From NCBI GenBank assembly GCA_030620575.1, contig JAUXEL010000069.1, forward strand, positions 1 through 8,633: DNA of 8,633 nucleotides, read 5' to 3'. Below are positions 6,902 through 8,633 of the stretch, piece by piece (the first letter of the stretch is position 1; each line of letters starts with the position of its first letter). Source of the DNA: Fidelibacterota bacterium. GTDB lineage: Bacteria; Fidelibacterota; Fidelibacteria; Fidelibacterales; Fidelibacteraceae. A program made the position numbers and the translations under genes. The notes beneath the pieces are model-generated. The model was not told where the DNA came from. It saw only the letters and a program-made list of their open reading frames with translations, and did not search any database.

Positions 6902-7174
6902 ATGAATACATCAGATTTAATTCAACATCTATCTGAAAAATCTGAAATTTCCAAAACCGAAAGTAAAGATCTATATGAGGCCTTAACAGCTATCATGCAG
7001 TCCTATTTTGTAAATGAGACAGGGGTTGTTATCCCGCAATTTGGTTCATTTAATATAAAAGAAAAAAACAGCCGGCAATCGTTTAACCCTGCTACTAAAG
7101 AGTATGTTATACTTCCTAAAAAATTATTATTGTCTTTTACTCCGGCGATGCAATTAAAAGAAGACCTTAAATAA
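6902..7174 (+). CDS. HU/IHF-family DNA-binding protein (90 residues)
   Basis: This is a small nucleoid-associated protein that should bind and bend DNA as a homo- or heterodimer. The length of 90 residues is exactly typical of HU. The N-terminal helical part (MNTSDLIQHLSEKSEISK to about 40) is followed by the family beta region: VVIPQFGSFNIKEK (42-55), with the GSF turn, then the arm containing FNPATKE (61-67), whose Pro is the expected DNA-intercalating residue, and a closing strand LLLSFTPAMQLKEDL. The arm is less basic than canonical HU and the usual FKPG is SFTPA, so it is a divergent paralogue. The next gene begins 11 nt downstream with its Shine-Dalgarno touching this stop codon, so the two are surely cotranscribed. 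That gene also carries an HU domain, so heterodimerisation is a reasonable inference. Confidence 0.9.
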   Translation: MNTSDLIQHLSEKSEISKTESKDLYEALTAIMQSYFVNETGVVIPQFGSFNIKEKNSRQSFNPATKEYVILPKKLLLSFTPAMQLKEDLK

Positions 7175-7185
7175 GGATTAAAGAT

Positions 7186-8313
7186 ATGGCTCCAAAAATT
7201 ACATTTCAACAGCTTGTTGATGAATTTTCGGCATCAACAGGGCGAACAAAAGCATTTTCAAAACAATTTATCAAGGATGTATATATCACTATACAGGAGG
7301 GGCTCCGAAAAGACGAACATGTTAATATCAAAGGGCTGGGGATTTTTAAGCTTCATGATGTTGCAGAGCGAGAGACGATTAATCCAAAAACCGGAAAGAC
7401 TTCCCTGATAGAAGCACATAAAAAGGTAGTTTTTAAACCCGAAAAACCATTGCGGGACAAGGTTAACCAAAGATATGCAAAATTAAAATCTAAAAAAATA
7501 AAGAAAAAAAGACCCGATAAACCTTCGCCACCTCTTCCTGAAAAAACAAAAGACACTACAATAGAAAAAAAAGAATCTATGGTCTTTGGCGATATGGGCA
7601 GTGAGCCTGAAATTAAAAAAACTGTGACGCCTCCCCCACCTCCAAAAAACGATAAAAAGATGATGCCGACTTTTGTTTTTGAAGAAAAAAAGAAAAAATC
7701 AGCTTGGCGTTGGATCCTTCCGCTATTTTTAATTATCCTTATTATTGTGGCTCTGTATGTGGTACCTGCAAAATTTGATTCTCTTGAAAATCTGGCATTC
7801 TGGGTAAATAAAGAACGCGACACAGTTCCTGAAATATCTGCTATTATTGAAATAACACCTGCTATTACTGAAACAACCACAGTGCATGATGAAAGCGAAG
7901 ATATATTCATTGAGGCACCTAAACCTGAAAAGACGGATATAAAAGTTGTTCCTTATCATGAAGATAAACCTGAAGTTAAACCCATACCTAATGCTGAAAA
8001 TAGCCTTATTCATATTATCAAACCCGGAAACACTCTTTGGGGGCTTGCAAACCACTATTATTCCAGATCCTCGCTGTGGCCTAATATCTACCGAAAAAAT
8101 GTTGAAACGATCAGGACTCCGGATTTACTGATCATCGGACGTGAAATACTTATTCCTGAACTTCAGGGCATTTCCTATAAATTGACGAAAATCGATTCAG
8201 CGCGCATTTCTCAGGGATATTATCTTGCGTACCGCGCATATAAAAAATATGATGCCGATAAAGCTGAAGGCTATCTGAGGGTTGCTGAGATTTTCAGTAC
8301 GACCTTAGAATAA
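7186..8313 (+). CDS. Membrane-anchored HU-LysM fusion (candidate nucleoid-to-cell-wall tether)
   Basis: The product is 375 residues and joins modules normally found on opposite sides of the inner membrane. Residues 1-95 are a near-canonical HU domain: ITFQQLVDEFSASTGRTK, VNIKGLGIFKL, the arm INPKTGKT with the intercalating Pro, then VVFKPEKPLRDKVN. Residues 96-173 are a Lys/Pro-rich, probably disordered linker with KKIKKKRP and five consecutive prolines at 149-153. Residues 174-193 (WRWILPLFLIILIIVALYVV) form one transmembrane helix preceded by KKKK, giving N-in/C-out topology. Residues 194-273 are an acidic, Pro-rich periplasmic linker, and 274-325 are a LysM peptidoglycan-binding domain (IHIIKPGNTLWGLANHYYSR, LWPNIYRKN, PDLLIIGREILIPEL). 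A helical tail (330-375) resembles part of a TPR hairpin. The start has AGGA at 7174-7177. The module order is seen; the tethering role is inferred. Confidence 0.9.
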   Translation: MAPKITFQQLVDEFSASTGRTKAFSKQFIKDVYITIQEGLRKDEHVNIKGLGIFKLHDVAERETINPKTGKTSLIEAHKKVVFKPEKPLRDKVNQRYAKLKSKKIKKKRPDKPSPPLPEKTKDTTIEKKESMVFGDMGSEPEIKKTVTPPPPPKNDKKMMPTFVFEEKKKKSAWRWILPLFLIILIIVALYVVPAKFDSLENLAFWVNKERDTVPEISAIIEITPAITETTTVHDESEDIFIEAPKPEKTDIKVVPYHEDKPEVKPIPNAENSLIHIIKPGNTLWGLANHYYSRSSLWPNIYRKNVETIRTPDLLIIGREILIPELQGISYKLTKIDSARISQGYYLAYRAYKKYDADKAEGYLRVAEIFSTTLE

Positions 8314-8357
8314 TATTATACATAATCTGCAGTATTTTTTTATAAAAAACAAAAAAT

Positions 8358-8386
8358 CATCTTGTGTAAGCGAGATGTTTTTTTTT
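8358..8386 (+). terminator. Intrinsic terminator of the HU / HU-LysM operon
   Basis: CATCTTG (8358-8364) pairs with CGAGATG (8371-8377) across a 6-nt loop, with one G-T pair, and is followed by nine T residues (8378-8386). A run of A before the stem may extend the pairing. It lies 44 nt after the HU-LysM stop codon. Confidence 0.8.
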
Positions 8387-8481
8387 ATATTTCCTCGCTT
8401 TTGAGGCTTAATGGTAATTTTGCGAGGCTATTTAGCCAAAAAATGATCAGTTAATTTGATTTTCATTTCATCTTTTATCCC

Positions 8482-8495
8482 GGGGTTAAAACCCC
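8482..8495. repeat. GC-rich hairpin GGGGTT-AA-AACCCC
   Basis: This is a perfect 6-bp stem with an AA centre. The same design (GC-rich arm, TT/AA inner pairs, AA centre) recurs in the hairpin at 8518-8537, which suggests both belong to one repeat family. There is no T run after it, so it is not a standard terminator. Confidence 0.65.
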
Positions 8496-8517
8496 AATAT
8501 TTGTTGAATTAAATGAT

Positions 8518-8537
8518 CCACGGCTTAAAAGCCGTGG
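8518..8537. repeat. 9-bp-stem hairpin CCACGGCTT-AA-AAGCCGTGG
   Basis: The stem is perfect with an AA centre. Its right arm continues into the first of three 14-bp tandem units, so the core CCGTGG occurs once in the right arm and twice more downstream, each time able to pair with the single left arm CCACGG (8518-8523). Confidence 0.8.
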
Positions 8538-8572
8538 CTATTCAACCGTGGCTATTCAGCCGTGGCAACTCA
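8531..8572 (+). repeat. Three tandem 14-bp units of (g/a)CCGTGGCTATTCA
   Basis: The units are 8531-8544, 8545-8558 and 8559-8572. The first two differ only in their first base; the third shares its first base with the first unit and differs in two bases near the end (CAACTCA instead of CTATTCA). The pattern indicates local duplication of the right arm of the adjacent hairpin. Confidence 0.8.
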
Positions 8573-8633
8573 AAAAACTATAGTCATCTATCTGTAGCTA
8601 TGTAATGAACAGCTATAGCCTGTGCCAAACTTG

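Larger units (their letters stand above)
8387..8633. other. Gene-free region with clustered palindromes and short repeats
   Basis: I find no convincing coding frame on either strand in this 247-bp stretch at the end of the window. It holds, in order: an inverted repeat CCTCGC (8393-8398) / GCGAGG (8422-8427); GGCTA/TAGCC around TT (8426-8437); GGGGTT/AACCCC around AA (8482-8495); a 9-bp stem at 8518-8537; three tandem 14-bp units (8531-8572); and the palindromes ACTATAGT (8577-8584) and GCTATAGC (8612-8619). The density of structure resembles a REP-like intergenic repeat cluster. What lies beyond 8633 is unknown. Confidence 0.6.

Noticed and set aside
7353..7910. 185-codon minus-strand frame opposite the HU-LysM gene
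   Set aside because: Its Ser/Phe-rich composition is what results from reading the antisense of a Lys/Glu/Pro-rich linker; no independent gene signals.
8387..8633. CRISPR-like array suggested by the evenly spaced 14-bp units
   Set aside because: The units are directly adjacent without spacers and too short; they are tandem duplications of a hairpin arm.

Overview
The window looks like a piece of an AT-rich bacterial chromosome from the FCB superphylum, probably a lineage outside the classical Bacteroidia (Calditrichota, KSB1, Cloacimonadota or Marinimicrobia-like). The main evidence is a large exported protein ending in a type IX secretion (T9SS) sorting domain of the 'NYPNPFNP' style, next to a protein resembling the T9SS-associated DUF4835/PorD family. 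No tRNA, rRNA, CRISPR array, transposase or integrase was seen. All genes look intact.

Layout. 1-665: a 36-codon candidate small ORF overlaps by ATGA the start of a YjbQ/UPF0047 gene (thiamine-phosphate synthase-like). The stop codon of that gene lies inside a four-copy 8-bp tandem repeat. 666-4166 (minus): a 1166-residue secreted protein with a signal peptide, a six-bladed TolB/PD40-like propeller, a C39-like cysteine peptidase domain, a golvesin-like domain, a PKD domain, three Fn3-like domains and a T9SS C-terminal domain. 4282-5124 (plus, divergent): the DUF4835/PorD-like exported protein. 5105-6756 (minus): rlmN and tsaC, overlapping by 4 nt and both concerned with RNA modification for accurate translation. 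tsaC overlaps the 3' end of the PorD-like gene tail to tail by 20 bp.

6902-8386 (plus): a two-gene operon with a clear intrinsic terminator. The first gene is a 90-residue HU-family DNA-binding protein. The second is a 375-residue fusion of an HU domain, a Lys/Pro-rich linker, one transmembrane helix, a periplasmic linker and a LysM domain. This architecture could physically link the nucleoid to peptidoglycan across the inner membrane, with the small HU as a possible dimer partner. It is the most interesting item in the window. A conceptually similar HU-membrane-SPOR architecture has been discussed for Bacteroidetes; here the wall-binding module is LysM and the HU domain is close to canonical.

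8387-8633 has no gene. It holds a cluster of GC-rich hairpins and a three-unit 14-bp tandem repeat in an AT-rich background, resembling REP-like intergenic repeats.
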